A stretch of DNA of 64,000 bases from Bemisia tabaci (GCF_918797505.1 NC_092801.1:12214001-12278000); one strand, 5' to 3'. Shown: positions 44,440 to 56,387, counted from the first letter of the stretch. Numbers and translations are program-made. Notes: a model not told the origin generated them from the sequence alone.

Positions 44440-45130
44440 CGTTCACGAAGCAAACCAGAAATGGAAAGTGAAAGCCGGAAATAAGAAGTGAAAACCTGAA
44501 GAGGAAAGAGGAAGAAACCGGTGGTGGAAGGTAAAGGATATCAAAACCGGAAATAGGATATGAAAACCGGAAACAGGATATGAAAACCGAAAGTGGGACG
44601 TGAAAACTGAAAATTAAAGGTAATAACCGGAAGTAGAAGAGACAAATAGAAATTAAGGGTGAAAACGGAAAGCGGAAATCGTAAACCGGAAGTGAAAAGT
44701 TAAATCGTGAAAAAGGAAGTGTAAACCGGAAGTTATGAAAACCGGCATTTAGTAGGGAAAACCGGAAATGGGCAGAGAAAAACCAGGAAAATGGAGTCGA
44801 AACCGAGTATTGAAAGCAGATATTGAAGGTGGAAATTTTAAACCGGAGGTAGGAAGTAAAACCCAGTAATAAGAAGTGAAAACCGGAAAAAGGTAGTGAA
44901 AACTGGAAGTGGGAAATGAGAATTGGAAGTTGAAGATGAAAATCGGAAGGTGGAGGCGTAAACCGGAAATAGGAAGAGAAAACTCGAAGTGGAAGAGAAG
45001 GCCGAAAGTTGAAGGTGAAAACCGGAAATGGGAGAGAAAATCGGAAGTTGGCGGTGAAAAACTGAAAACTGGAAGTGGAAGCAAAATTCTGAAAATGGAA
45101 GTGGAAACCGGAATATAGGGAATGAAAATC
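44440..45130. repeat. Degenerate array of ACCGGAAGTG-like motifs
   Basis: Roughly 30 irregular units of 14-20 bp such as GTGAAAACCGGAAATAGGA. Many contain CCGGAAGT or CCGGAAAT, the ETS-family core. ORFs on both strands are repeat shadows. Confidence 0.8.
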
Positions 45131-45889
45131 TGCAAAGGGAGACTCTCATTCTTGTAGTTTCTCTATGGCAACAGAACACGATGCGGTAATGTAATTTTCC
45201 GTGGTGATATTTATAGTGAAACGTCTCACCTGCTCTCTCCACACCAATGATTACCCATGGGAAACACACCTTTGTGTGTGTGTGTGTGGTTTTCTGCGGG
45301 AATATTTAACGATTTTAAACTTCATTTTGCAACGCAGGTACAAATCGGCGACGCTGATTGGCTGATTAGCTGATTAGCTCGTGATTGGTTCCTCTTGTTG
45401 TGTTTTGGTCGTTTGTTTACAATCGGCCCACACTTCAGTTTAGGTTAAGTTTTCCTAGTTTTTCCAACGCAAACCGTCGCTCAACGCTCATTTTCCTTTA
45501 ATCATTTAATGAGCCAGTTCGGCTGAATTTTTTCTATTACATATTATGAAAGTACTAGGTGAAGTGAGTATACTGAATTTTTTTCAGATTTTTTTGAGTC
45601 CTCTGGCCTGAGAAATCTTACTTTAAAAACACCAAAAATTGAAGGTGTATTTCTATTCGTGTGACAATTTGTCGGGTTTCTTGCATGTTTCTTGGGATTT
45701 GCCGACAATTTTTCGCTTTTAATTTGAAAGGAACATTATGTCCCGTCTGTTCATGTCATAACGTTCTCACGGTTTTGTATTAATCGTTTTTCACAGTCTC
45801 CAGTAAGTTATAATGTCTTCGTAAATGATACAGTAACCAGGGTTATGTTTTCGATGTCACTCGTTTTCTGATTCAAACATGTTCAAACC
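45131..45889. promoter_or_regulatory. Upstream region of the THAP gene
   Basis: Includes a (TG)7 run near 45271-45286, a direct repeat GCTGATTAGCTGATTAGC, and otherwise AT-rich DNA before the THAP start codon. No core promoter element could be fixed. Confidence 0.3.
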
Positions 45890-46075
45890 ATGAAGACTTA
45901 CAAGAATTACAAGGCATATTGTTTCGTCAAAGAGTGTCCGAACACTAGTGATTTACCGGAGAAGCTATTTTTCAGTGTACCCATTGGCAGTGCTCGTAAA
46001 GATTGGTGGAAAATATGTAACAGACAGCAAACATCGCTAACATCTCCTCACTTTATATGTGAGGACCATTTCACG
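45890..46075 (+). CDS. THAP zinc-finger protein, first exon
   Basis: ATG at 45890 opens 62 codons that end exactly at a consensus donor (ACG|GTAAGC). The peptide has the THAP-type C2CH zinc pattern: C11, C16, then about 40 residues, C57 and H60 (FICEDHF). It also has the conserved Trp in RKDWWKICNR and the LFFSVP loop. THAP domains bind DNA in a sequence-specific way and are common in insect regulators and in P-element-type transposases. Exon 2 at 46845-47003 completes the domain in phase 0. Whether this is a host gene or a domesticated transposase head cannot be told from two exons. Confidence 0.8.
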
Positions 46076-46844
46076 GTAAGCACATATTTTTTTTCCTAAG
46101 CCTCTCTTTATGTAACCTTACAGCGTGTACCTACAGAGTCCTGTGAAGGCCTAAAACTTTCCATAAAACTTATGTTATGTTACGACAGCGTATCTTGTAT
46201 CAGTAGAAGTGATGGCGCTTGGACGTGAAGAAATTGAGGAGATAAGAATGCAGAAAATGTAACGAGGGGTGGGTAGATGTTTTCCTCAGAGAGAGAGGGA
46301 GTTTGAGATTTTAAACTTAGAGTAGTTAGTCCCTGCGAGTAGAGGTTTCCTTTCGTATATTTTGAAATATGTGACCAACAAAGTTGCATGTAAAGGCATT
46401 ATATGAGCAGATGCTTTCATGTGAGCTGTGAAACATGCTTAAAAGATGAAAGCAGTCACCTACGCTTAAACAAATTTGTTTGAAGATTCTTATGGATAAT
46501 CATGTCTCAGTATAGCTGTTTTCACTATCCCCTTTTGATTCAAAATTTAATCAAGTGAAGGATGTAAGCCTTTAGCCTTTAAGCCTTTAAATCATGTGCA
46601 ATTTTACATCAAATTCAGCTAGATCTGATTTTATTTGATCAACTGAAGGATTTTTTTCCAAAAGTGCATAAAATTGTGAAGCAAGTGTTTTAAATTGTCG
46701 GTGGATCTCAACACCTGTCATCTTGTAAGCACTGCACAAGTCTAAAAATATCTTGATATCCCCTTGAATGGAGTTACTTTGTTTTTTACATTGCGATATC
46801 ACTGATACTAATGACCGTTTCCTTTGATCGTATTTGAATTTCAG
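46076..46844 (+). other. Intron 1 of the THAP gene
   Basis: Begins GTAAGC and ends TTTGAATTTCAG. Minus-strand ORF 46587-46871 partly covers it and exon 2 and is not supported. Confidence 0.7.
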
Positions 46845-47003
46845 CTTGAGGAGGATGTAGCTGAGTGGCAAAGGTATACAATCCTTAAGAAAGCTGGCTT
46901 GAAACCATTTTCCTTGAAGCTGAAAAAAGGTGTTAAACCAACCAAATTTCAGTGTCGCCAGTCACTAGATGCTACCAATTTTGTCACAGAATGCAGCATT
47001 CAG
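46845..47003 (+). CDS. THAP zinc-finger protein, second exon
   Basis: Fifty-three codons in phase 0 between TTTCAG and CAG|GTAGCT. It continues the THAP fold after HFT with LEEDVAEWQRYTILKKAG and KKGVKPTKFQC, where GVKPTKF takes the place of the AVPTIF box that closes THAP domains. Later exons are not seen; a truncated LINE begins about 300 bp downstream, in what should be the next intron. Confidence 0.75.
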
Positions 47004-47302
47004 GTAGCTATGCTTGAAACATTGTCTTTTCAATAACCTTTATCCTTTGTAAGTTCACGTTGAGAATGAATTAATAGTATCTCTGAATACACAGTAGCAG
47101 TTTCAGCGATTTGTAGAAGGAAAATACACTGTTATGATCTCCCTTTATACCAGACCTGAGCCGTGCACCATCAAAACAGTACCAATCTCGAGTTACAGAT
47201 TGAGAATATGCAGCAGTTTTTGGGGTTTTCAAAATTTTGTGATGTTTATAAGTAATCCTTAAGATTTTTCAAAAGAAATTATGTACATCCATTTTTCCAA
47301 CA
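47004..47302 (+). other. Intron sequence before the LINE insertion
   Basis: No coding signal. The LINE-derived frame starts near 47303. Confidence 0.5.
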
Positions 47303-49096
47303 TTCCAAAGGCGAGTTAGATGGTGGGATAAGGAGCTAGGGAATTTGAGGAAAGATAGGGCCACGGTCTACAGGAAATGGCGTGATAACAACACGATGCA
47401 GGGATGGCTGGAATACAAAAAGGTAAGAAATCTGTTTAATAAAATGTATAGACATAAGAAGAAGGAATACTATGAAACTAATCTTAATAGTAATAGGAAG
47501 GATGGTAGGAAAACGTGGGGATTATTTAACGAAATGTTAGGGAGGGAAATGGTGAATGAAGATAAAATTGTAACGGTGAATGGTGTGGCAAAAATTGGAG
47601 TAGGGGCGGCCAATGAAATTAATAAATACTTTATAGATAGTGTTGAAAAACTCCAGGAAGGAAAGAGTATGAAAGATGATGAAATGGATATGAGTAAAAT
47701 AGGGGAGGTGAGTGATAAGAGCTTAAATAATTTACGGCGGACTGATGAAGAGGAAGTCAAAGGTTTGATTAGGGCAATGAAGACAAATAAAAGTGGATAC
47801 CCGTTATGTAGCTGGGTAGGGAAGGACATGATTGATGAATTTAGCAAAGCAATTGTAGGGATAGTGAATAAATCGTTAGAAGAAGGGTGTATGCCTGATA
47901 AGCTCAAGTTAGCAACGGTAACGCCCATTAAGAAAATAGGTAATTCAGATAGAGCGGAAGATCTTAGACCAATAAATTCCCTACCATTTGTGGAGAAGAT
48001 TATTGAAGGCATAGTAGTAAAAAGGTTGTATGAATATCTAATGGTGAATAACGTATTAATGGATGAACAAAGAGGTTTTAGGAAAAAGATTGGGTCGGAA
48101 GAATTAATCCAAGGACTCTTAAAAAAATGGAGGGAAAGAAAGAAAAGAGGAAAGACTACTGTGGCTGTGTTTTTAGACCTAAAGAGAGCTTTTGAAACTA
48201 TAAACAGGAGAATTTTGGTTAAAAAATTAATGAAAATTGGAATTAGAGGGAAGGCTATTAAATGGATTGATAATTACTTAAATGATAGAAGGCAACAGGT
48301 AAAATGGGGACAAGAACTTTCAGATGAGTTGTGTGTGGAATTAGGAGTACCACAAGGGAGCAGGTTAGGACCGTTATTATTCTTGCTATATATTAATGAT
48401 GTAAAGGAAGTAGTGAAGGAATCTGAACTGAGCCTATTTGCAGATGATACGTTAGTATTCAACAGTGAAGGCGATGAGAGGGTAGGAATAAATAAAATAA
48501 GTAGGGATCTTGAGAGATTAGAAGAGTGGCTGAAAGCAAATTGGTTAGTATTGAATGCTTCAAAAACTAAATACATGGTTTTTGAAGCTCATAAGAAAAA
48601 TTGGCAGGGTAAACTAGTATTGGATGGTAGGGTGATAGAAAGGGTTAGGGAATTTAAGTATCTAGGAGTTTGGTTAACGGAGGATCTGAAGCTAAAAAAA
48701 CATATTGATAGGATAACTAGGGACTATAGGAGTAAAATTAGTTTATTATGGAGAATAAAGGATTTCATAGGGAAATTTAGTAGGAAATTAATATATAACT
48801 CGTTGGTAGGTTCCAAACTAAATTATTGCATGTCCTTACTAGGAGAAGCAAATGGTAAAGAGATTAGGGCTTTGCAAAAAGGGCAAAACGCAGCCATGAG
48901 GTACATATTAGGATGTGATAGGGACTGTAATATCTTGAAAATGTTGAAAAGTTTAGGGTGGTTATGTATAGAATTACTAATTAAAGCTAGGATATTTGTA
49001 ATTCTATATAAGATGAGGAAAGGGATGATAAAATTGTTAGACAGGGATGTTAGTTATGAATTGTTAGACAGAAATAATGGTCAGGAAGGTAGGTAG
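47303..49096 (+). pseudogene. LINE reverse transcriptase, truncated
   Basis: The frame is open upstream of the first listed codon (RRVRWWDKELGNLRKDR) and runs to 49096. Counting from codon 47345, RT motifs are FLDLKRAFETINR near 276-288, GVPQGSRLGPLLFLLYIND at 334-352, and LFADDTLVF with the catalytic Asp pair at 367-368. A thumb/C-terminal region follows (LSLLWRIKDF type). This is a standard RVT_1 domain of a jockey/I-like non-LTR element. There is no endonuclease. A frameshift near 49090 moves the reading to another frame (VKYGEDNVVDKMIFFKGMRD), which then meets the palindromic insertion at 49188. The C-terminal remainder lies at 52817-52942. The element is dead. Confidence 0.9.
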
Positions 49097-49187
49097 AAAG
49101 GTGGAGGTCAAGTATGGTGAGGATAATGTAGTTGATAAAATGATTTTCTTCAAAGGTATGAGGGACTATGTGCTGTTCGGGTGCCAT

Positions 49188-52100
49188 AATGAGCTTGTTC
49201 AGCAATTCGTAATTCTTGCATTTTTGGAAACTAGAGAGTGCACAGAGTTCACAGGAATTTTCCCCGATTTTTTTGAGCAATATTAACCCACGAAATACGA
49301 GTCCAAAAGTCCGCATTTTGGGCTCCCATTTAAACGCGCGCCGCTTGGCCCATCTCAAAATGGCGCCCATTTTCTCCGTCCGGCGGTGGCCACACTTTTG
49401 ACCCGGCGTGCCGGCGGGTACCTCTGCATGCCTCTGCCGTGTGTGGGTCGTATAAACAAACGAAGATTGATAACACAAATGATCCGAGTAACTCGAAATC
49501 TCTTAATATTAAATAATTTAAATCCATTTTCGACTTCAACCAAGCACTTGGCAATAATATTCATCGTATTTTACAACCAGGAGCCACGGCCTATCGGCTC
49601 ATTTTAAGGTGCATTCTGAAAATCAGTGTTTACAAGTCCAGTGTCCAAACCCAGACTTTCTTCCTTTACTTTTTTTTGACCATTCTCTTTTCATTTTCGC
49701 CTCAAATCAAATGTTTAGCAGTTTCTTTGTCTTGAGTATGTGGTCCTGAATTCATTCAAGAGTTAGAAGTTCACCATTTATTTAGTATTATAGCCTTTTG
49801 ACCTCTCAAGCTTTACCGATATGATCTCATGTAGTTCGAGGTTTCTTTGGCCCAAACCAAGTGATTACACGTCTGATGTGTGTCTTATGGCTCTTCAAAT
49901 TCGCAGTTTAGAACTAAATCAGAAACTACAGTTACTTAATCCAGTTCTGCTCTCTTGTTCAATGTTTGTCATAAGTGTTTGTTCGTGTCTGTTCTTTATA
50001 AGTGACCACTGTAGTGCATATACACAGTTATGCTATCGGTACAGGTATTATTTCTTGTTTTCTACAGTCAGGACTTTCTCTTAAGCGCACTAATTTACCA
50101 AAGAAATTCACCTAGTTGCGTAAATAATTTGGTGTATAGATATTCTGTTAATGTCTCCTTGCGGTGATGCAAAGTTTCTGAGATCTGTCATAAGTGGATT
50201 TTGCATTTAGACGGTCACTCTTGTCTGATAAAATTACTGCTCTACTTAGCAGCTTCAAATTTATACTTTGATCTCTGATTCATCACTAAATGACACTCGT
50301 GCGGTGTCATTTATCTTTAATCAGTTCAAAGCTATTTCGACAATGAATCATCAAAGGTCCGATCGAAGAAGGAATTTTCTTGTGAGTGCTGTGGCTGAAC
50401 CGACATCACAACTCTACTATTGAAAGCATGAACGAAGACATGATCATTCGTCTGGAAGTGGAAATATTTTGCAACTCATCAGCAGGCCGATTATTGAAGG
50501 CTTAGAGCAACCCGACAAGACATCAAATTCCGATATATTGCATGGATAAGATAGGGCTATGTCTTTTCATGTCGGGCTGACATAGTTTCAATAATCGGGC
50601 AGCTGGTAGTTTAACAGGTAAGATTTGTAAAGTCACTTAGGTATTACAAGTTACATTCGCATCTCTTGTGGAACAGTTTATGTAATTATGCTTACCTTTG
50701 TGGAGATTAATTGATAACAAAGCGAGCATATCAATATCATAGCCTAACTAGAAAACCACTTACGTAGATTCACAAAGTTTCAGACTTTCTGTTTCTCTTC
50801 GATTATAAAATCATGCAACGAAATGTTACAAATATCATCCCCAGATAACCTTAACCATGTTCCTGACTTTATCTTATGGGAGGATGTAATTCTATGTCTT
50901 TTCAAAATCCTTCCATTCGTCTGTACCTGAGAAATTCAGTAAACCAGCAGACTTTCGGACTTTTAACAAGAATCGTCGGCAACTTTACCATTGAAATGAT
51001 TCTTAGGTGTTTTTGAACAAAAAGATTTTATTAAAATTTTTGTTGGACAGGTTTGATTCACCTTGAATTCTTAAATAGAGAGAAAAAAAACATTTTCTTC
51101 ACTATAGAAAGAAATGAAACTGACCAAGCTGTAGGTAGGTAAGTAGTTTTTGACTACTTCATTCCATGAAATATGATGAGCCTTATTGCTGCAGGAAACA
51201 CAACATATAGCAGGAATCCTCAAATAAATTTTATGTCTTGTACAATGTCTGTTGATACTTAAGTATATGATGATACCTATGAAGTACAAAATTTCTGAAA
51301 AGACACTGGGAATACCAGCAGAGTCATCTCAAAATTTTCTCTCAGGAACAAAACTAAAAATTGTGAAAGTTTCCTAAGAATGCTCTCAAGACAAATTTAT
51401 GTATTATTCATAGATGAAGTGTAGCCTGCTACATATGTCGTATTCCTCTTCAAATATACATGCAGGTGAGTAGATTTTGAAATTTTGAGCGCACAATTTG
51501 CTTATGAAAGAAGCGAGCACTACCATGATTTCCACTTACCATTACCACTTCCTGATAAATTTATATGAGTTGATGCTCTTGAAAGTTGAGTTGAGATGTC
51601 GGTTCAGCCACAGCACTCACAAGAAAATTCCTTCTTCGATCGGACCTTTGATGATTCATTGTCGAAATAGCTTTGAACTGATTAAAGATAAATGACACCG
51701 CACGAGTGTCATTTAGTGATGAATCAGAGATCAAAGTATAAATTTGAAGCTGCTAAGTAGAGCAGTAATTTTATCAGACAAGAGTGACCGTCTAAATGCA
51801 AAATCCACTTATGACAGATCTCAGAAACTTTGCATCACCGCAAGGAGACATTAACAGAATATCTATACACCAAATTATTTACGCAACTAGGTGAATTTCT
51901 TTGGTAAATTAGTGCGCTTAAGAGAAAGTCCTGACTGTAGAAAACAAGAAATAATACCTGTACCGATAGCATAACTGTGTATATGCACTACAGTGGTCAC
52001 TTATAAAGAACAGACACGAACAAACACTTATGACAAACATTGAACAAGAGAGCAGAACTGGATTAAGTAACTGTAGTTTCTGATTTAGTTCTAAACTGCG

Positions 52101-52814
52101 AATTTGAAGAGCCATAAGACACACATCAGACGTGTAATCACTTGGTTTGGGCCAAAGAAACCTCGAACTACATGAGATCATATCGGTAAAGCTTGAGAGG
52201 TCAAAAGGCTATAATACTAAATAAATGGTGAACTTCTAACTCTTGAATGAATTCAGGACCACATACTCAAGACAAAGAAACTGCTAAACATTTGATTTGA
52301 GGCGAAAATGAAAAGAGAATGGTCAAAAAAAAGTAAAGGAAGAAAGTCTGGGTTTGGACACTGGACTTGTAAACACTGATTTTCAGAATGCACCTTAAAA
52401 TGAGCCGATAGGCCGTGGCTCCTGGTTGTAAAATACGATGAATATTATTGCCAAGTGCTTGGTTGAAGTCGAAAATGGATTTAAATTATTTAATATTAAG
52501 AGATTTCGAGTTACTCGGATCATTTGTGTTATCAATCTTCGTTTGTTTATACGACCCACACACGGCAGAGGCATGCAGAGGTACCCGCCGGCACGCCGGG
52601 TCAAAAGTGTGGCCACCGCCGGACGGAGAAAATGGGCGCCATTTTGAGATGGGCCAAGCGGCGCGCGTTTAAATGGGAGCCCAAAATGCGGACTTTTGGA
52701 CTCGTATTTCGTGGGTTAATATTGCTCAAAAAAATCGGGGAAAATTCCTGTGAACTCTGTGCACTCTCTAGTTTCCAAAAATGCAAGAATTACGAATTGC
52801 TGAACAAGCTCATT
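49188..52814. mobile_element. 3.6-kb insertion with 1,220-bp inverted arms
   Basis: The left arm 49188-50407 and the right arm 51595-52814 have exactly equal length and appear near-identical as reverse complements; several long ORF translations are identical between them. Outer ends are AATGAGCTTGTTCAGCAATT and complement. The 1,187-bp spacer (50408-51594) has a smaller hairpin at about 50487-50605 (CGATTATTGAA / TTCAATAATCG). The LINE frame stops at the left border and resumes at the right, proving insertion. A CAT shared by both borders may be a 3-bp target duplication. No transposase recognised; an 87-codon Cys/Ser-rich ORF in each arm is unassigned. Confidence 0.85.
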
Positions 52815-53013
52815 GGGAACAATTGGATCTTAATAGTTTTAAGAAAACGGTAGTTAGGGAAATGTTAAAGTTTCAAGAAACAAATTGTGGTGATGGAGAA
52901 TTGTTGCCCAAGTGTTATAGATGGAAGGAATTTGGATTGTAAAGTAGGTTAGGGAAATTAGGGACGGTTGTTGGAACTGAATGGGATTAGCCCTTGAGGG
53001 CTATTTGAAGTCC

Positions 53014-53044
<31 letters not shown>

Positions 53045-53162
53045 AGCTATTCCTCATCATTTACAAATCTGAGTGTTGCGTCAAAAATTTTGAAATTGAT
53101 GCAGCTCGAACACAAAATGGTGTATTTAAATGGAAGAACATTTTTGCCTATACATATGCCTA

Positions 53163-53246
53163 TAGGGCCCGCAAAGCGGGCCTGAGGGTGCGAGGCGCCC
53201 TCCCAGGGGGTTGGGCCGCGTAGCGGTCAGGGGGCAGGGCCCCCTA
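53163..53246. repeat. Four-hairpin GC element, copy 2
   Basis: Same layout as 30508-30590: stems GGCCCGC-AAA-GCGGGCC (53166-53182), GAGGGTGC-GAG-GCGCCCTC (53184-53202), GGCCGC-GTA-GCGGTC (53214-53228), GGGGGC-AGG-GCCCCC (53230-53244). Stem sequences differ from copy 1 but pairing is kept. It abuts the start of duplicated segment B1. Ends TAGGG and CCCTA are kept. Confidence 0.88.
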
Positions 53247-53704
53247 GTTTCTATATAATTATACATACAGCATTTATAGCACTTATTTTTTTGTGTAGAA
53301 GCACATTTTATTTCAGTAAGAAACAATCAAGATCCACGTAAAAATTCTAGAACCAGAAGAAACTGAATCAAAGATTGCATTTAATACATAGGCGATATTG
53401 ATGGCCAAAGTGCAAAACCACGTATCTCCATTGCAGTGTTTCAAAATGTCAGCTCCTATTTAATTTTTTTCGATCAGAAACTAACCAACTTCATAGCTTG
53501 AAAGTTTATCAGAATATCCTGCTACCAGCAAGGAAAAATCAATTAAGTTTCCAAGAAATTACGCCGACTATTTTTCCGAAGAAAAAATAAATTATGACTA
53601 GAAGTCTGAAACGTCGCAAATGGGGATACGTGGTTTCGCATTTTGACTATCGATATAGTTTTACGTAGGACTCCATTTTTATCAAGATTTTATACATACA
53701 TATA

Positions 53705-54104
53705 GGTCGCTTTACAGCACTCCCTCGCGCTCTACGACTCCTAACCTCCACTGCTCTCTTTCAAACCACAAATCTTGGGGCATTGAGCACCTTAACATTT
53801 CAGCTTCAATCCCCTCCCTCCGACCTTTCATTGGGCGCCCTCTGCGTCTTCTCTCTGGAGGAACCCAATCAATGACCTTCGGCAACCTGTCTCTTACCAT
53901 TCTCTGGACATGACCATACCAAATAAGTTGTTTCGTCATAATGTCATGCACGATGGGCTGCTTGGCATCCATGATCTCCCGTACCGTCTCATTCCTGACG
54001 CGATCCTTTCCGGAAATACCAGCGGATCTACGCCAGCAGTCCATCTCTGTTGCCTCTAAAATCTCCCGGGTCCTCTGTTTCATCGGCCATACTTCACACC
54101 CGTA
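53705..54104 (-). pseudogene. LINE reverse transcriptase 3'-end fragment, copy B
   Basis: Encodes the same post-RT tail as 6601-7072 (WRRSAGISGKDRVRN, RRRGRPMKGRREG), lacking one codon near the VIDWVPP stretch. It is cut by the hAT element at 54113; the LINE sequence resumes at 55851-55925. No RT domain. Confidence 0.8.
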
Positions 54105-54112
54105 GGTTACTG

Positions 54113-55842
54113 CAGGGCCGGATTAAGGGGGTGGCCACATGGGCCGCGGCCCATGGCGGCAGATCTATAGGGGGTAGCAAATTTTGCAATTTTTTTAAAT
54201 GTACATATAAAAAAAAATTCGGATTTAGAAAAAAAATTACAAACGAGAAAAAGCGACAAAATCTCTAATTTTCTGAGAGTACAGTACTTTCTACTTTTGT
54301 CGTCTTTCAGCAGAGTCGGACTGGCGTAAAAAAAGTTAGGCAGCTACTAGGATTTTGGGGCCCCTGACGTAAAAAACTGGGCCCCTATGGGGGGGTCCGG
54401 GGGTCCTCCCCCGGAAAATTTTGAAAATTTAACCCCTGGAAATAGAAGTTTTAGGCTCTTTTCGCATTGAAATTTGATAAATAGCGCCTCCGAAAATGTC
54501 ACCTATTTTTTAGATATTTTTTGAAAAATTCGGCGATTCCTCTTGTTGATAAAGAAGCACATAACCTCCTCAAACTTTACGCAGGGGCCTCTGCTGGTAT
54601 CTTTTCAGAGGCCCCGCCCCTGAAGTTACCTTCTCCCGGCTGCAGGGCCAGTAGGGGCGCCTCAAAAAAGAAGTCATCTTAAAGTGAGTAACCTTCAAAG
54701 ACCGGAAAAAAGAGCTTTCGAGACCCGGAAGGGCCCCTGAAAGTGAAACTCTTTTTTTCGAGCCCAGGATCAGGGGCCCCTGCTGACATCTTTTCAAGGG
54801 CCCCAGAAGTGACCTTCTTCGGGCTATAGGGGTCTCAGAGAAAGAGTCATGCTGTTTAAAGTAAAAAACCCCTAGAGGCCTGGAAAATATAGCTTCGAGG
54901 GCCGCTCCAGGGCCCTTGAAGCTCATATATTTTTCGATCGCTGAGGGGCCCTTGCTAGCATCTTTTCAGGGGCCCCTGAGGTTACCTTTTTCCGGCCGTA
55001 GGGGCCTCAGAGAAGGTGTTATGAGTTAAATCCTCAAGGACTTGAAAAAACGAGGGTTTTTCAAGGATTCATTCCATTTATTGAAGAATAAATTCAAGGA
55101 TTTTTCACTTTTTCATGGATTCATTTCATATATTGAAGAATAAATTCCTTTCAGCGATACAAGAGACAGCACCTTTAATTAGTCGAGTTAAGAGAGAAAC
55201 CAAACACGCAATTTGGCCTGGAACGGCGCGACTTACCGAGAGTAATGAGAAATGATGACGAGGACTTGAGATGAAAAGGAGAAGCCCTCGGCGCGGCGAT
55301 CGGCATGCAACACATTTTAGCGCCTACAAGACTGCACGAACACTTCACGCATCGCATCAAACACAGTGCGGTCATTGCGGATACTCGGACAGCGTGAAAT
55401 GGATAGCGCCTAAAAGAATGCATGAATACCTCACGCATTGCGTCAAACACAATGCGATCAGCGGGAGACGCATAGCTCCTACAAGACTGCGTGAATACTT
55501 CACGCATTGCGTCAAACACAGTGTGGTCTGTAAGGCGCGGCGGCGGAAGTTTAAAAAAAAATCATTAATCCACATTTAGGTTTGTTCTTTCATAATTTAT
55601 TCGTTCATTCCTTATGAATGGAAGGCCTTGTCCACACAGAGATAGGTTTACGAAACTTAACTTTCGCGCGAAGTTCCATGGACTTTTGCTAGAAGTGCTG
55701 GCAGGGCTTTCGCAAAAAATGTGTTCAACACCAGTAAACGCGTCTTATGCACCCCTCCCCCGCTGGCACGTTCATTTGATGGTTTTCATTGATGTTTCAA
55801 AACGAATGAGAGAGGGGCGGCAAGTAGGTAAATCCGGTCCTG
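54113..55842 (+). mobile_element. hAT-type MITE with internal minisatellite, copy 3
   Basis: Ends CAGGGCCGGATTAAGG and GTAAATCCGGTCCTG. The 8-bp target GGTTACTG is duplicated exactly (54105-54112, 55843-55850), while A1 near 7000 has GGTTACTG once. It includes a nested 837-bp insertion (54311-55147) and three to four ~66-bp minisatellite units (55320-55540). Confidence 0.93.
54311..55147. mobile_element. Insertion nested in the hAT element
   Basis: Other family copies are continuous at this point (CTTTCAG followed by a GATACAAGAGACAG stretch). Here 837 bp intervene and CTTTCAG is repeated on both sides (54304-54310, 55148-55154). The left end CAGAGTCGGACTGGCG looks hAT-like, but the right end has no matching inverted repeat. 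It contains GGGGCCCCTG-rich modules in several degenerate units. Type unresolved. Confidence 0.65.
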
Positions 55843-56030
55843 GGTTACTGTGCTCTTGACAATCGCGTTGTAGATCCTTCTTTTGTTCTTCTATGAGATT
55901 CTTTGGTCCCAAAGGACTCAATGTAACAAAAAGAGAAAGTAAATCAAGATTTTATGCAAGAGGAATCATTTTAGAGATGATTTTTGGCGTTTCAGTCTTT
56001 TTGAGAATGACCAACTTCTTTGTCCTCTAG

Positions 56031-56387
56031 ATCGACTTCGAGGAGGATCCAAACTTCTCAGAGCCCTCCATTAAAAAGGAACCCATGCTGGAAGAGCCAA
56101 GCACCTGGCAAGACGACCCGTGCTCATCCTCGACTGCCGCTTGCGACCCCCTATCTGATCGGGAATCATCGGAGACAACGTTCCAGCATCAAGAGACGGT
56201 TGACTCGGAGCCAGGAGGAAAGCGGAGACGCGTCGAAGATGTCAACGGCGATGCTGCCTTTTTCGAATCTCTTCTACCTCTGATGAAAGGGTTTGACAGT
56301 CAGAAAAGGCTCCGGTTTCGTATGCATGTCATGTCCGCCCTCGCGCGTTTCTGTGATCCTAATTACTCGCATTCAGAAAGTGATTAA
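56031..56387 (+). CDS. BESS-motif protein, last exon, copy B
   Basis: An acceptor identical to copy A ends at 56030. The 118-codon frame ends at TAA 56385-56387. The C-terminal BESS block FFESLLPLMKGFDSQKRLRF is identical to copy A, and the KRRRVEDVNG basic stretch is kept. Four codons of copy A are absent without frame loss. Retention of the frame in both copies, despite dense repeat insertion around them, suggests that at least one was under constraint until recently. Confidence 0.7.
   Translation: MDFEEDPNFSEPSIKKEPMLEEPSTWQDDPCSSSTAACDPLSDRESSETTFQHQETVDSEPGGKRRRVEDVNGDAAFFESLLPLMKGFDSQKRLRFRMHVMSALARFCDPNYSHSESD

Larger units (their letters stand above)
47303..53041 (+). mobile_element. 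5'-truncated LINE with poly(A) tail, split by an insertion
   Basis: LINE sequence runs 47303-49187, is interrupted by 49188-52814, and resumes at 52815 with an open C-terminal stretch ending TAA near 52940, then a short 3' UTR and 28 A (53014-53041). The endonuclease domain is absent, so it was 5'-truncated on insertion. Confidence 0.88.

Noticed and set aside
44838..45269. 143- and 128-codon minus-strand Phe/Ser/Pro-rich ORFs
   Set aside because: Shadows of the GGAAGTGAAAACC minisatellite.
47470..48012. 180-codon minus-strand ORF
   Set aside because: Antisense shadow of the LINE reverse transcriptase.
49821..50084. 87-codon Cys/Ser-rich ORF present in both inverted arms
   Set aside because: The two copies are the same sequence by inversion; no splice or domain support.
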